Notes: generated from the letters alone by a model not told the origin. Numbered from the stretch's first letter, positions 19,780-32,319 are shown. The stretch is 64,000 nt of DNA from Zychaea mexicana (GCF_025766255.1 NW_026516704.1:62001-126000); one strand, 5' to 3'. Numbers and translations are program-made.

Positions 19780-20808
19780 ATTTGAAATACCGACCCAAAA
19801 AAAGAAAGTGTATCAGAGTTGTCCAAAGTGAATTTTTTGAGATTCTGACCAGCAAGATGTGTTTAATAGCATATTATAAGCATTTCTTACTCGTTACTTT
19901 ATGAAAAAAGGTGTTTTAGAGAGCTCTGATAGCCATCAAAGTTTTGTCGGAATATGAAAATTTACTATGTAGACCCAAGAATTCGACAAGGTGGGAGGGG
20001 TAGATCAGTGAGGTGATGTAGGCTATTACAGCCTGTGTAACATTGTATTTGTCATGGTTACACAAACATGTTATCCTCATCATCATACTGCTTTTTTACA
20101 AGGGTTGTGTTTCCCTCATTGATACTCGCTCATTGTGGTGAAACTACACTACTTTGAGTTTGATCCAAATAACTCAACCCATTCCATCTTCTTCGTAACC
20201 ATTAAAATGCAGTAGAGAGAACACCACACACATGGATGAATCAAATATTACATAATTAGCACCATATTGATAATCTCTCAAACATGGATTACAATCGAGA
20301 ATGACTCAGGACCAACTATTGTCAATACTTCGTTGCAATATAATATCGATAATCTCTTAAACATGAATCAGAATCGAGAATCATAACTCAGGACCAACCA
20401 TTGTCAGTACTTAGTTTCAATCTACATTATCTGAGTTGAGCGAAGTGTACCTGTCAAAGAGCGGATACTAATTCCAGCACAGACAAAAGTGAGACTTCAC
20501 CAAACAAGGAACGCACTGATCGAGGCAAAGATCACTCTTTACAATCGGAAGACAACGTCCATTATCATGGCCGACAAACTCAACCTTCCCATCCTTCTTC
20601 ATCTTTGAAACATCCGAAACCCGGCATGTCCGCGATCCATTTATCAGTTCATCCGAACGGAAGTTTTGATAGCATCTCCAACAGTATATAAAGGGTTGTG
20701 AATTCATTTAGTGAAATTATCTCATATTTGACTCTCACTGTATTTCATATTGTCTTTTAATAATTATCCTTCTCTTATTATCTATCACAACCCGCGTTTA
20801 TCACACCC
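19780..20808. other. 5' non-coding part of the TA-element
   Basis: About 1 kb without a convincing gene. It contains two copies of a roughly 60-bp segment (ATAATCTCTCAAACATGGATTACAATCGAGAATGA and variant, near 20270 and 20346). It probably holds the promoter of the transposase. Confidence 0.5.
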
Positions 20809-22941
20809 ATGCCCCCTCCAAACAAGCGACAAAGACGCGCCAAAGAACAGCGGAACAATACCACTTACAAGCATTTTGGATCCATTTCACCGTTACTTGA
20901 GGATCGCACTGTGCAAATCCCGATTGTTGAAGATCAGGAACTTGACGATTTCGAGATACTTGCATCAATCGACGATGAACCTGATTCGACTGCTTCTATA
21001 CCTGATTTTGGTATACGATCGAGTAATGAAGTGTGCTCACGTGGCCCATACTGGGGAAATGGAAGAACGACAAAGTACTACCGGCAGCAAATAGCAGCAA
21101 AGAAGGCAAATGGGTCTTACCGTATTACCGATTTCATGCGTAGCACTGCTGAAACAACCGACACAGAAGCGTCGCAAGAGACGACAAGTGCCAATGAAGA
21201 ATGGATAGAGTCGCTGCTCGACTACAAGTCGATGATGACTATGGAAGAAGCATGCGAACGGCTGGAACCTCTCGTTGTTCCCCGAATGAACATTAAGAAA
21301 GAGGCGGAAAGGGGCTTGAATGACTTTGAGCTGAGAAAATACATTGCGGTCCATGCGTATTTCCGCGAACGCGTTGGAGGCAAAGGAGCAATAGCAGCAT
21401 CCGAAATAGCAGCTAGGATTGCATGGATATGTCCATCCAAGTATTATCGACCCATGGTAATTCGATGTTTTTATGCCAAACAGTATCTCGAGACTGGCCG
21501 CATTTCACCACATCAGCAAGGCAAACACGTCAAGCGATTATCACTTCTAAGTGATGAAGACGTGGCTGAAGCAGCACAGCATTGGCTGAAAGAAACAAAA
21601 CCACAGCATAGAGACTTGCCAGAATTGTTGAAGTTTCTGAACGAGATTGTCATTCCGACACTCCTTGGACTTCCAGGACAAATATCAGCTTCTGTCCTAA
21701 GCAATTACCTTCATGAATGGGGCTACAAGTATCGTACGAACAAAAAGGACGTTTACGTCGACGGTCACGAGCGCGAAGATGTGGTGAAATATCGTCAAAC
21801 GTGGGCAGCACAGATGATTGAATATAAGCAATTCATGGAAACGTATCCTGAAGGGCAAGAGCATGTCATCCAAGAACCTCGGCTACCGGAAGGACAAAGG
21901 AAGATTGTCATGGTAACCCATGACGAATCAACCTTCTACTCAAACGATGGCAAAACTGATCTTTGGCTCCATGAAGGTGAAAATCCAATCAGAAAGAAGT
22001 CTCCAGGAGGATCAATCATGGTTAGCGAGTTTCAGTGCCCATGTCATGGAACCATGAGGATCAAAGGTTGGAAATCACGGAAGTTCTTTTTCGCAGGTGT
22101 GAACCGTGATGGCTACTGGACCTCAAAAGATATGCTGGAGCAGCTAAAAGAAGATGCCATTCCTCTCTTTGAGCGACTCCACCCTGACTGCCAGGCTTTG
22201 TTTGTATTCGACCAGTCCAGCAACCACAATGCCTACGGAGCAAGTGCAAAATTAGCAAGCAAATTTACCTTGAAGGACAAAGTGCTAAAGGGGATCGAAG
22301 AAAGAGTTATCTTACCTGGCAAGTACACCGATTTTAACGGCGAACAGAAGATACAGAACTTCTATATTTTGCAAAAAGAAGTAGTCAAGACAAAACGTGG
22401 TCCAAAAGAGGTCCGAACCTGGATTCAAAAAGGACTTAGGACTATACTGGAAGAGCGTGGTCTTGGTCGTTGGAGTGAATTCGAGGCAAAGAAACAACAT
22501 TGGATAACCAATTGCAAAGCTCCTCCAAATGAGTACAATGACTGCTGCCCCTTCCATATGCTTCAAGCTCAACCTGACTTCGTTGCCCAAAAAACGATGT
22601 TGCACGAAGCTGTACTCAAGGCAGGCCATCTCTTTGCATTGTATCCGAAGTACCATTGTGAAACCAACTGGATCGAAAGGTACTAGGGCGCGTCGAAACG
22701 TATTGCAAGAAAAGAGTGTAATTACTCTTATTCTTCCTTAAAAAATAATCTCGATGGCTATCTTGATCGCACGTCTCCTCCTGATGATCCTCCTTTGGCA
22801 ATACGTCGATACTACAACCGTTGCTGGCGTTATATCCAAGCATACAAGGATATGAAAGACGATCGTGAAGCTGCCAAGATCGTAGAGAAATTTACTTCTA
22901 GAAGTTACAAATCCCACCGCAGAATTGGAGCAAGTGATTAG
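20809..22941 (+). pseudogene. DDE transposase (IS630/Tc1-mariner-like) with a single nonsense codon
   Basis: Reading frame of 711 codons, interrupted only by TAG at 22684-22686 (codon 626). An N-terminal basic stretch (NKRQRRAKEQRNN) and a helical region precede the catalytic core: MVTHDESTFYSND (first Asp), ALFVFDQSSNHNAYG (second Asp) and CETNWIERY followed by the stop (Glu). The family motif is N-x-I-E-x2-W, so the TAG most likely replaces the Trp after Glu-Arg-Tyr. The downstream frame (GASKRIARKECNY to SHRRIGASD) is intact. It would excise and insert the element at TA. Apart from the stop it looks young, so TGG to TAG may be a recent mutation. Confidence 0.85.
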
Positions 22942-25900
22942 TTTTTATTTTTACCTCTGTTATTTCTGACTTCCATAAATAAATGATTATAGCTATCGAT
23001 CATGTAATTTCCTGACCAGTGCAAACATAGAGTATGATATATGAAGAAACATATCGGGTGTTTCGGGTGCAAATTTAGCCGCGGCGTTTCAAAAATTCTC
23101 AATTTTCGACAGCTCACGGTTTAAGTCAGTATGCACCATAGTGGAAAATCGCAGCTTTGAAGACTTGTGTAGCCCATACTTGGCCAGCAAAAGGGCTGGA
23201 TATATTTGCCCTATCAAGCCGAGGAATCTGGATATGTGCGCGGACGGATGTGTTCTTATCACTGGCAGTCAAGACAAGTGCCCAAAGTGCGAGAAGCCTC
23301 GTTATTTGGAAAACGGGAAGCCTGCACAGGTCATGAGATATATCCCTATCTCACACCTTTTTGCAAGTTTGTTTGCCACCGCTATGAGTCGCGATACTTT
23401 AAGATTTGGCAACAAGAGTGTAGGAGAAGAAGGCGTCACGACTGATATTGTTGATGGGCGTGCCTTCGAAATCTGCCGCCATTTCTTCGATGGAGAGTAT
23501 GACATTACGCTTGGCTTGTTTGTGGACGGTTTCATGCCATTCCGTCGAGGCCGTAATAATACAATATCAATGACGATTGTCCACCTTGTAGTCTTCACGC
23601 TTCCTCAATCCAAAAGGTATTCTAGCAACGTATAAAGGTTTGATTTGGCACTGATATAAACCAGATACTATATAGATACAAACTGAAGAATATGCTCCAA
23701 GTCGCCATTATCCCTGGACCATACAAGCCCAAAGACATTCATAGCTTTTTAAAGCCTTTGATGGATGATCTTCAGGTTTTGGGAACAATTGGAATGCGAG
23801 TGCGTTGTCCTGGCATTCCTGCGCCGATACCAGTAAAAGCGCATCTCATGCTTACATCTGGAGACACACCTGCTGTCACGGATCTTGCATGTCACTCAGG
23901 ACACACTTCGTACTACGGCTGCAGAGTATATGTTATCCTTGCTACAAGTTGCGTCAGTCCCAGTGGCAATGGCCGAGCCAGATATTTCGTTGGTGGAGCT
24001 CAGCTGGACCAAAGCAGAAGCAACCGCGAGTATCTTAACGGAGATACGGTAAATATCTGAACATATTGACTATGATATAGAGGAATACATGTGTTACTCA
24101 ACAAAAAAATATACTAGCGACGCGGTTTGTATGGGACACCATTAGCAGCCTTACCGACATTCCATGGTGCTACATTTTTTGGACTTGATGAGATGCATTT
24201 AATTGGCCAGAACATTGCACACCAATTGTACAGATGGATCACGGAAGCCTATGCCAATGCATAATTACCATTTGCCCTCAGTGATACCGCTATCAGACAG
24301 ATGGGTATAGCTATGTCGGAATCTGTGGCGAGTCTTCCTATAGGATTAAATGGTGCATTATCAGGTAACAGACATATGAATGTGTGCGTGTTTCTCTTTT
24401 GCATAACATATCGATATATATACTCCTTTTAGATATCTTTACCCGTTCTGTAAGTGCACATGCAGTTGACTAGATTGATTTCCTGTCACTCACTCTGCCA
24501 TCACTAGTGTTTGAGCAGTTGAACACTGTTGGATGTCAGCACATCGAGCAACTTAATAATCTGGTTATTGCGTGTGCCTTGGCTCTTTCTTGAAATATAA
24601 CCGACGAGCAGCTTATTGACATAGATAAGTAAGTTACACTCATTTGATTAACTACTTAACTTAACCAACATTTCTTTTTAGCCGCATCAATTCTTGGCAT
24701 ACGTTTCTCTCAGGTCCCTATATGCCCAATAACATGTACACCATCTGCCACCACCTTCTGCGACATGCGCTAGATATCATTTGTATGCTCGGACCTCTCA
24801 GATCGATTAGTGCACGTCCCATGGAAAGAGCCGTTGGTAAGTGATGTTTATGTGTAACTGTCTACTTTATTTTTAATGGAAACTTGCAGCTGAAGCCAAA
24901 AGACGTATACAATCAAGGAAGCTTCCAGGAGTTAATGCCTAGAATGCAAATGTCAAGACTGCCATTATCAGGCTCTTGGGCAGAGTCCTTGATTTTGAGC
25001 AATCGACGACTAGCGACGACAATAAGGCGAATGACGTGTTTTATGTTGGTTGCGATGAAAACGGGGTGAATGACTGCGATGATGAGGATGCGCCAGAATT
25101 GAGAGGGCCTCGACTGAAAAGGGACGCCAGGTTGACAGACTATAGTCATCTGAGACTTAAGGCTCATCTTAAACAATATTACAAGAGACTGCAAGCTGGC
25201 ATGGAGCGGAATGAGGGAGATAGGATGATTATAGATGGCGAAGATGATCTGATGGGGCTCGACGAAGTTGGAAACGCTCTTGAAGAAAGCATAGTTGTCG
25301 CACCAAACCTTTTTGTAGACGGCACTGTCTATGAGAGTCTAGGTGCTGGAAAAGTGTGCAGTAGGATGGCACACTATATCCGGCTCGAACTTCCAATGGA
25401 CAAACACTACCATTTCGCAAACAGGGAGCAAGAGACCATTTGGGGTGATTTCTTCGGCGACCTTCATCTTTCATTCGCGCACACATATCGAGGTTAGGAA
25501 CTTACACTGAAAGGATATTAATCACTTTTGGAGTGTTATAGGGTAGGCGTTTTTTTTAACCAAGATTGTGGTGTTTTAGGAATAACCCGCATCCTTTGCT
25601 TGGTGGAACTGAAGCGCGAAGTGAAGCTTTCTCAATGGGGTTACCCTATAGGCTCATCACGATCAAATACAAAATGATATGTCACAGAAGCCCAAAACAT
25701 CCAAAGTTTTGCAGATACGATCAAATCATCCATTTCAGAAAACGGTCTACATTATATATATCCTAGATTAGTCTCTGGCTATGTGAACCTCGGAGACATT
25801 AGAAAACTCTGAAATCCACAACTGACTACACTTCTACTGTATCTATCCATTCACCCACAAAAGCATAACGAAGGTTTGCTCAATTCCTGTTACTCATATG

Positions 25901-26018
25901 TGTTACTCTCTTTATTATTACCTTTAACACACCCCTTTCCTTTTTCAACTTTCACGCCTTCCCACCACAGAACGTATTATCTGACTCGTGCCTCTTATAT
26001 AGTTTAAAATTTTCATTA

Positions 26019-26565
26019 TCAAAGACCTAGCTCGTCGAACAGTTCATCTGTGGTCTGGAGTTTTCGTATTGTTTCCTCAGCAGAGATGCTATGTTTTTCG
26101 AAATCGTTAGTACCAGTCGAAGGTATTGTTTCTGGCGCTGAGGAATCGTCGACAGGAGAGTTTGCACCATACAAATATAGGAAGGAGGGTGAGTATACTT
26201 GAGTGGAGCCAGATCCATTGCTGCAGGTATTTGATGGCGGTTCTCTATGTATACAGTTACAAAACTTATTTACTACAGTGACAACGAATGACAGTGTGAG
26301 ATCGCTATTTACTTACCTTTGGTCGCATATAAAATGCGAAAGATCCAAATCAGAATCATAATCACCTCTCTTATATTCTTTGTTTATAGCGTCCAAAACG
26401 TCATTGCAGTGTTCTGCCAAGTTTTGGCATGGAACACCACGCGTTGCTTCGAGCAAAGCTTTTATTCTATTTGGATCGTGAAAGTTAAATAAATAAGGGA
26501 CTATGATAACGTTCTTCTTTGCACATACAATAAGCGCTCCCTGTTGTAATGTTGACGCAAAATCC
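26019..26565 (-). CDS. small two-exon gene at the right end of CACTA copy A
   Basis: Not recognised. Exon a (26565-26317) reads FASTLQQGALIVCAKKNVI, then HDPNRIKALLEATRG and KRGDYDSDLDLSHFICDQ. Exon b (26220-26019) is Ser/Thr/Glu-rich and ends ELFDELGL. The GTAAGT donor and CAG acceptor join in phase. A 5' exon may exist beyond the AG at 26566. It is convergent with the transposase gene. Conservation with copy B supports a real coding region. The function is unknown. Confidence 0.45.
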
Positions 26566-26734
26566 TATTCACGTCCAAAACTTGTTCACGGCAAACGCAA
26601 GATCGGCTGTTCGTTTCCTCAGTAGTTTTGTGCAAAGAGAACATAGCAGCAGTCAAATGAATAATAAATGTACCCAGAGCATTTCAACACAACTACTGGT
26701 TATTTAACTTAAGCTCACATCACGATAGTACTGT

Positions 26735-27053
26735 ATAATCACAAAAACATCACAAGAATCCACAAGAATCCACAAGAACCACCAAAGAAAATTGGCGACC
26801 CAGAGCAGGCAGTGACAGATGTCACAAATTTACAAGAAATCTACAAGAATCTACAAGAATGAGGCCGGCGGGGTCCAAATTCACAAGAAATCCACAAGAA
26901 TCTACAAAAACCACAAAAAAATTTGGCAACCTAGAGCAGCGTCACAAATTTACAAGAAATCCATAAGAAATCCACAAGAACCACAAGAATGAGGCCAGCA
27001 GGGGTCCAAATTCACAAGAACTTCACAAGAACCATAAGAATTTTCCTACAGTG
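26735..27053. repeat. right subterminal repeats of CACTA copy A
   Basis: More than fifteen CACAAGAA/TACAAGAA-type octamers within two diverged copies of a block of about 120 bp (each with TTGGCRACCYAGAGCAG and GAATGAGGCCRGC). They are oriented toward the terminus. The same array is in copy B at 39435-39753. Confidence 0.8.
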
Positions 27054-27323
27054 CTGGAATACTTGAAGCAAGTCATGCTGCTAAACCAACTGTCGAACGA
27101 TACCCTATTCGAGCACATCTTCTTAGTGTCAGCTCAGCAAAAATCTATCTTAGAAAAACGCTTTGGACCAGCCACAAACTCGACGAAGCAAATTGAGGGT
27201 TGGGTCAACAGCTGTAACGTATGGGGTGAACGTACATCAAGAAAGTTAGATGGCAAAAAAGTGGAAGGTCGCTGGGGGGTAATGGGTTTAAAACGAAACA
27301 GTTATTTACATATCCTCCTTTAG
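27054..27323 (+). pseudogene. three-exon gene, U2 copy, 3' part
   Basis: Resumes after the CACTA target duplication: LEYLKQVMLLNQLSNDTLFEHIFLVSAQQK. It is colinear with 11013-11282. It ends at the same hairpin next to the plasmid-like segment. Confidence 0.7.
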
Positions 27324-27654
27324 AAGGAAAGAAAACAAACATACTTCTTTCCTTCTAGATAGGATCTTATTCAGACATACCTTTTCGAGGTGGATTCTAT
27401 AAGTATCATTATTTAATGAGAAACTAAATGTCTTTATTTTTTAAAAAAATAATATTATTTAATTGATGCTATCTAATTTTATTATAATATTATTTAATTG
27501 ATGCTATCTAATTTTATTAATTTATTGAAAAAATGTTTAGAAAAATGTCTTCTAAAATTTTAGTAATCGCCCTATTCCCCCTTCGTATCCTACGATTAAC
27601 TTGAAACTTAGTTTGGGTTATTTCTAGTTATTAGTTTAAAATACTTATTTATAG

Positions 27655-28728
27655 ATGTAATAGATTATTACAAACTTATTATTCTTTATTACAGAATAAT
27701 ATTCTATCTATTATTAAGTTTATTAAACATAAGTATTACTATTCTACAGATAAAAATCATTTTAGATTTGCATCTGTATTTTTAATTCCTAATATTCTAG
27801 TTGATTCTATTCATCTTTATTTTATAGGATTTATTCACTTTTTTAATGATAATCTCTCTAACATTTTTACAGGCTCTTTAGGTCTATTATTACTAGGTTT
27901 ATTAGTTTATATAAGTTCTGCCCCTAATTCATCTAATATAAATCCTTCATTAAAAAATACTTTTAATGTTAATTTTGGAGATAGAGGTGCAGCGTCAAAA
28001 AATCATCCATCAAATAGTAATTCTAATAATAATAAACTAATTACTTCTCCTGGAGTTGCTGCGGGAATTATTTCTGGAACAACAATAACTGCTGCAGTTA
28101 AAATTGCAAAAACAAATCCTAGAAATGGATTGTTTTTAGGTATTGTTGGTACTATTAGTGGTTTTGCTACTTATGGATTAGGTGAAATGATGAATCATAA
28201 CTATGAAGAAAGAAAAAAATGAGAGAAATGTGTGAAAGAATGTATTATCACTCTATTAAAAGATCTGGTAGTCCTCCACCAGATGGAAACTTCAAAATTA
28301 ATTCTCTAAATGAAAATAGTAATAATTTTGTAGAATTAATTTCAAAATTTATTGAAAATCCACAAGATGTATTTAATTTATTAAATGAATATTTTAGAGG
28401 TAGTGATGGAAATCCTACTCCTATTTTAACTTTATGTGTTTGTCTATTTACATTTATTGGAATTCTTAGTTGTTTCTTTTTAATTATAGGTATGTTAAGT
28501 AGCCTAATTAAAATTGAAGAACGAGAATTTATTAAGAATAGACCTTTATTATATAAATTAGTTTGCCTTATTATTTCATTAAGAGATTGGAATAATTTTG
28601 TATTATTAATAATTATGTTATTATGTCATATTGGAATTTTAGTTATTTGCTATTATTTAAACGAGTCATTCTGGGTTGATGATTCATATAAAAGATTGTT
28701 ATTATTATTTTATAAAAATAATAAATAA
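27655..28728 (+). pseudogene. mitochondrial-plasmid-like membrane ORF, U2 copy
   Basis: Homologous to 11576-12634. The start codon is altered and one A is missing from the run near 28215, so only 28219-28728 remains open. Here the frame reads through the site that is TGA in U1 (CGA at 28522) and ends LLFYKNNK at a stop at 28726-28728. Confidence 0.6.
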
Positions 28729-28909
28729 TCTCCCATGATATCAATATTTATTATTATTATTTTATAAAACTCTCCCCCGGTACCTTGTGGCGGTACTGTA
28801 AGTAGAGATAATTAATCTTGAAACTAAATAAATCATTACTAAAAATTAGATGCTATCTAATTACTTACTTTAAAAATATGATGTTTACAAACTTATTCTA
28901 TATTTTTAG

Positions 28910-30816
28910 CGATTGCCCTATCTTCCCTTCGAATACCTGCGATTTAAACTCTTTTACAGAGCTTATTTCAAGTTATATCAGGATTAAAACACCTGATGGT
29001 TTAATTACTAGTAATATCTGGATTAATACTCCAGTTAATTTACTTTTAGCTTTATTACCTTCAGTGGTATATATAAATAAAAACCCTTTAGAAAATAATA
29101 TTTTAAATTCAACTTTTAATGATTTAAAAGACTTTTCTCTTACAAATGAAAATCTAGTGGTTATATTACTATTAAAGAAATTTAATCAAACGATACTTTA
29201 TCTCTTAAAGAAAAACAATTAAATTTAGAAGAAAAATTACATTCTTTATGGTTGAAAAAACTAGAAAAAATGAGTAAGTCTAAGGATTTCTTAAATACAA
29301 ATCCTAGGTTTAGAATATTTTTAAATAACTATAAGTTGTTAGAAGATGACTTAAAAATGTATTTTGAAAATGAAAAATTTATTAGAAACAAAAAATATCT
29401 TTTTATGTTTAAAGAAATAGATAAATCCTTGATGCTGTTCTTGATTTTAAGTTTGTTAATCCCCTTTATTATGAAATATGAAGATAATAAAGAACAATCA
29501 GTTGCTACCTTATTTCATAGATTAGGAAACACTTTATATAAAGAATGTTTATATCAAAAATATATTAAAGAAGTTGATGATAAATCTAAGGATATTGTAA
29601 CTTTTAATTTATATTTGAAGAATTTTATAATGAATGAAGAGAATTTTATTAATATTGGTGGTACTGTTATTAGTTATTTGGATATGAAAAGTGATCTTTT
29701 TAATATCTTAGAATGAATGATGTTTAAAGTAAAAAAACTCATACAGAAATTATTCCTAGTTACTAATTGAAAAACTATATTAAATATTTAGGTATGATTG
29801 ATGGTCATGAATTACCTATAGTATATCCACCTATTTATTGGGAATTAAATGATAACAAAGAATTTAAGACATATAGTAAATATATTACTAATAATATTAA
29901 GAATCTTAATCCTTTAATTAGAAGTAGAAGATTTACTGAATCAAATATTAAATTTATAAATAAAATAACAATTAAAATGGTTAATTATATGTCATCTATT
30001 GGTTTCAATATTAATCTTAAAGTATTAGATTTTCTAATGAATCTGCTACTTAATAATGATTTAGTTATGAGAACATTACATAAGGAGACAGATGAAATGA
30101 GTGAGATTATTAAAAAGAATAATAAAGAAAAAGAATTTGAAATTACATCTCATAAAAGTAAATTCTTATATAATAATTTAATTTTAACTATTGCTAAGCT
30201 TTATAGAGATGTTGAACAATTTTATTTTACTTTCTTTTTAGACTAGAGAGGAAGAGTTTATTGCCAAGGGGGTGAATTAAATCTCTAAGGTGGTGAATTA
30301 GCAAGATCATTAAAGTTATTCAAAAAAGGTGATGTATTATCTGAAAATGGATTAAATTCATTAAAGGTTTATGGAGCAAATGCTTTTAGATTAAATAAAT
30401 TATCTATTACCAAAAGATTAGAATGGGTTGATCAACATTTTTCAGAAATCTTAGATTTAAATTCAGGATTATCGAGAAAAGCTGATGAACCTATGTTATT
30501 TTTAGCTTTTTGTTTTGAGTTACAAGGTTATAATAAGGATCTATTAAACTTTATTTCTAGATTACCAATTTATTTAGATGTAACATGTAATGGTGTACAA
30601 CATTTAGCTGCAATGATTTCTGATTTTGATCTAGCTAGTAAAGTTAATTTAGTTGAATCTGATATGAAAGATGATCCTAATGATCTTTATAGTTTAATGT
30701 TAAATCCTATTAATGAAGAAATTAAGAAAATAGAGGAATGTGATTTAGAGTATGCTAGATTAAAGGGCTTAAAATTAAATAGAAAGATTGTAAAAAGAAG
30801 TTTAATACTAGCTGTG
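28910..30816 (+). pseudogene. rpo: phage-type RNA polymerase fragment, U2 copy
   Basis: Colinear with the U1 copy. There are frameshifts near 29155 and 29716-29765, and stops at 30243 (TAG) and 30286 (TAA). It keeps YLDVTCNGVQHLAAM and LNRKIVKRSLI, then breaks off at the same point. The shared end point in all three units shows that truncation came before the tandem duplications. Confidence 0.75.
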
Positions 30817-31289
30817 GGTCTTGTTAGACAAGTACTTAGATGTCAACGTTATTGAGGACCTTGCAAAATACGAGCGACACTGCCGTCACTATCCGATGTC
30901 AACAATCAGCTATGCCCGAAAATCAAAAGGAGGAAAAGAACGTCTTAGCACTCGATGCAACCTTCTAAGCAACATGGTTCATCGTTTGCGCACAAGAAGC
31001 CTGTGCACCAAAGTTTTTGTGTCGCCCTATTGCAACGCAGATGAAAATATGGAATCTTGTGACAGCACCGGAAACCAAAAAAATCACCTGGCTTTGGTTA
31101 AGAACTGCAATGGGGATATGACAAGTTATGTGAATGACTTTTCTATTCAATGCACAGATACTCATTCTTTCTTTTTTCAGCTTTAATGCAATTGCTGAAA
31201 ACAAAGTTCAAGCCCATCTGTTTGGCAGTCATAGATTTTGCCGGGTTAAGCACAGAGCCAAATGACATTCGTGCATTCGTCAGGTAGAG
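30817..31289 (+). pseudogene. YARKS-motif gene fragment, U2 copy
   Basis: Same fragment as at 14717, with the CGA codon intact (30917), so LDKYLDVNVIEDLAKYERH through SISYARKSKGG to NDFSIQ is open. The second part (ICLAVIDFAGLSTEPND) follows a TTTTTTCAG acceptor. Confidence 0.4.
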
Positions 31290-31793
31290 TAGACATATTA
31301 TGAGGCTATCCGTGGATAAAATCAACTAATATGATACTGAAAAATAGGAAATTTACACAAATTGAAGAGATTGTGGTGGACCGCGGATTGACTTCCGACG
31401 TATTTTTGCGACATGACCTGCTGACGAAGGAAGAGATAATCAACCGTTTCGACTGTCGCACTGACTGTGTCAAACGTTCGGCAATTCCTCAACTTGTACA
31501 AAAATAAAGAGAAAAGAGAGTAAAGAAGAAGAAAAAAAAGAGCTCCCTTACCAAGCCTACCCCTCACCCCTCGAATTTGCTTTTACATTCGACACTTCCT
31601 TACCAAGCCTACCCCTCACCCCTCGAAGTTGCTTTTACATACAACACAACGTACAGACCCTGCAGATAAGGTTGAAATCAATAATTAGCGATAAGTGCAA
31701 ATTTTATAATAAATACAAATAAGAGTATGTTTTAATGTCCTGCAAAAACAAGTTGTTTTTTCACCCTCCCGTTCGCAACAATAGCGAAGTAAA

Positions 31794-32319
31794 ATTATAT
31801 TCCAAAAAAAAATTGTAGACCAAATAAGGCGTCGTTCTCTGGACTTCCTATACGATTATGTTATTCAAACATGGTGATATTCACTTTTTCGTGCAGTGCA
31901 AGTATAGTTGTAATGCTTTGTCGCCATAATCCATCGTACATTCGCTCTTTTGGAGCTTGAGACGATAAGATAGCATTCATTGCTGTATGATCTGTGTGGA
32001 CTGTAGGTTGGGCACCATGCGTATAACAATGAAAGTACCATAAAGATTGAATTACGCACATCGCCTCACGTCCAGTCACACTATATTCTTCTTGGCTAGT
32101 GCCAACGTTTTGCTAGCATATAGGCAACTGGTCTTGAGTTTTGACAAAACACTTCCAATAGCGACATCCGAAGCGTCACAATAGAGATCGTATGGCAAGT
32201 TAGGGCCGGGATAATATGCTAGCGTTGGAAGTTCAATGAGCCGTATTTGATATCTTGAAAGGCTGCTTCTTCTTTGTATGCCACTGCCATTCCTCGCTTT
32301 TTTGTAGTAATTTGTATAT
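31794..32319 (-). pseudogene. Ty3/Gypsy RNase H fragment, U2 copy
   Basis: Near-identical to 15694-16219, with a one-base loss in the codons before SVTGREA (near 32086) that breaks the frame. It ends at the same junction with the next MULE-like copy. Confidence 0.7.

Larger units (their letters stand above)
19751..23138. mobile_element. TA-targeting DDE transposon nested in CACTA copy A
   Basis: Terminal inverted repeats of about 24 bp with four mismatches (left starts TGGTGCATACTAACTTGAA). TA is duplicated at 19749-19750 and 23139-23140. CACTA copy B preserves the empty site TTTTCGTAGTGG. Length is 3,388 bp. It encodes one transposase. TA target, short TIRs and an N-x-I-E-x2-W motif fit the IS630/Tc1-mariner superfamily, although the protein is about twice the usual length. 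Insertion was exactly at the TAG acceptor of an intron, and the TA duplication recreates a TAG. Confidence 0.93.
19186..25496 (+). pseudogene. tnp2-type (CACTA) transposase gene, copy A
   Basis: Exon 1 (19186-19699) starts with a C2H2 finger (CDNCDETF...KNHVKEH) and an acidic linker. After the intron come exons from about 23141: CPKCEKPRYL, the IPISHLF strand, LGLFVDGFMPF (first catalytic Asp) and, after an intron, VAIIPGPYKPKDIHSFLKPL, typical of tnp2. GHTSYYGCR follows, then FFGLDEMHLIG (second acidic site) and RPMERAVG (likely Glu), with a C-terminal part to 25496. Transposase would bind and cut the element ends. It is dead: stops at 19570 (TAA, CAA in copy B), 24264 (TAA), 24471 (TAG, TGG in copy B), 24592 (TGA) and 24939 (TAG), plus a 3.4-kb insertion at an intron end. 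Confidence 0.8.
17695..27053. mobile_element. CACTA (EnSpm-like) transposon, copy A, with nested TA-element
   Basis: The left end CACTATAGGAAAATTCTTG and the right end, read as reverse complement CACTGTAGGAAAATTCTT, are classic CACTA termini. The 3-bp target duplication CTG (17692-17694 and 27054-27056) is confirmed by the empty site in U1, which has a single CTG at the same place (11013-11015). Many CACAAGAA-like subterminal repeats lie at both ends. Inside are a coiled-coil gene (minus), a tnp2-type transposase gene (plus) and a small minus-strand gene. Length is 9,359 bp including a 3,388-bp nested transposon. Confidence 0.95.
16220..32319. repeat. tandem unit U2 (carries CACTA copy A with nested transposon)
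   Basis: Second copy, 16,100 bp. Removing the 9,359-bp CACTA insertion and its 3-bp duplication leaves about 6.74 kb, colinear with U1 and U3. It begins at the Gypsy/MULE junction (16219/16220) and ends at the same junction at 32319/32320. Confidence 0.9.
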
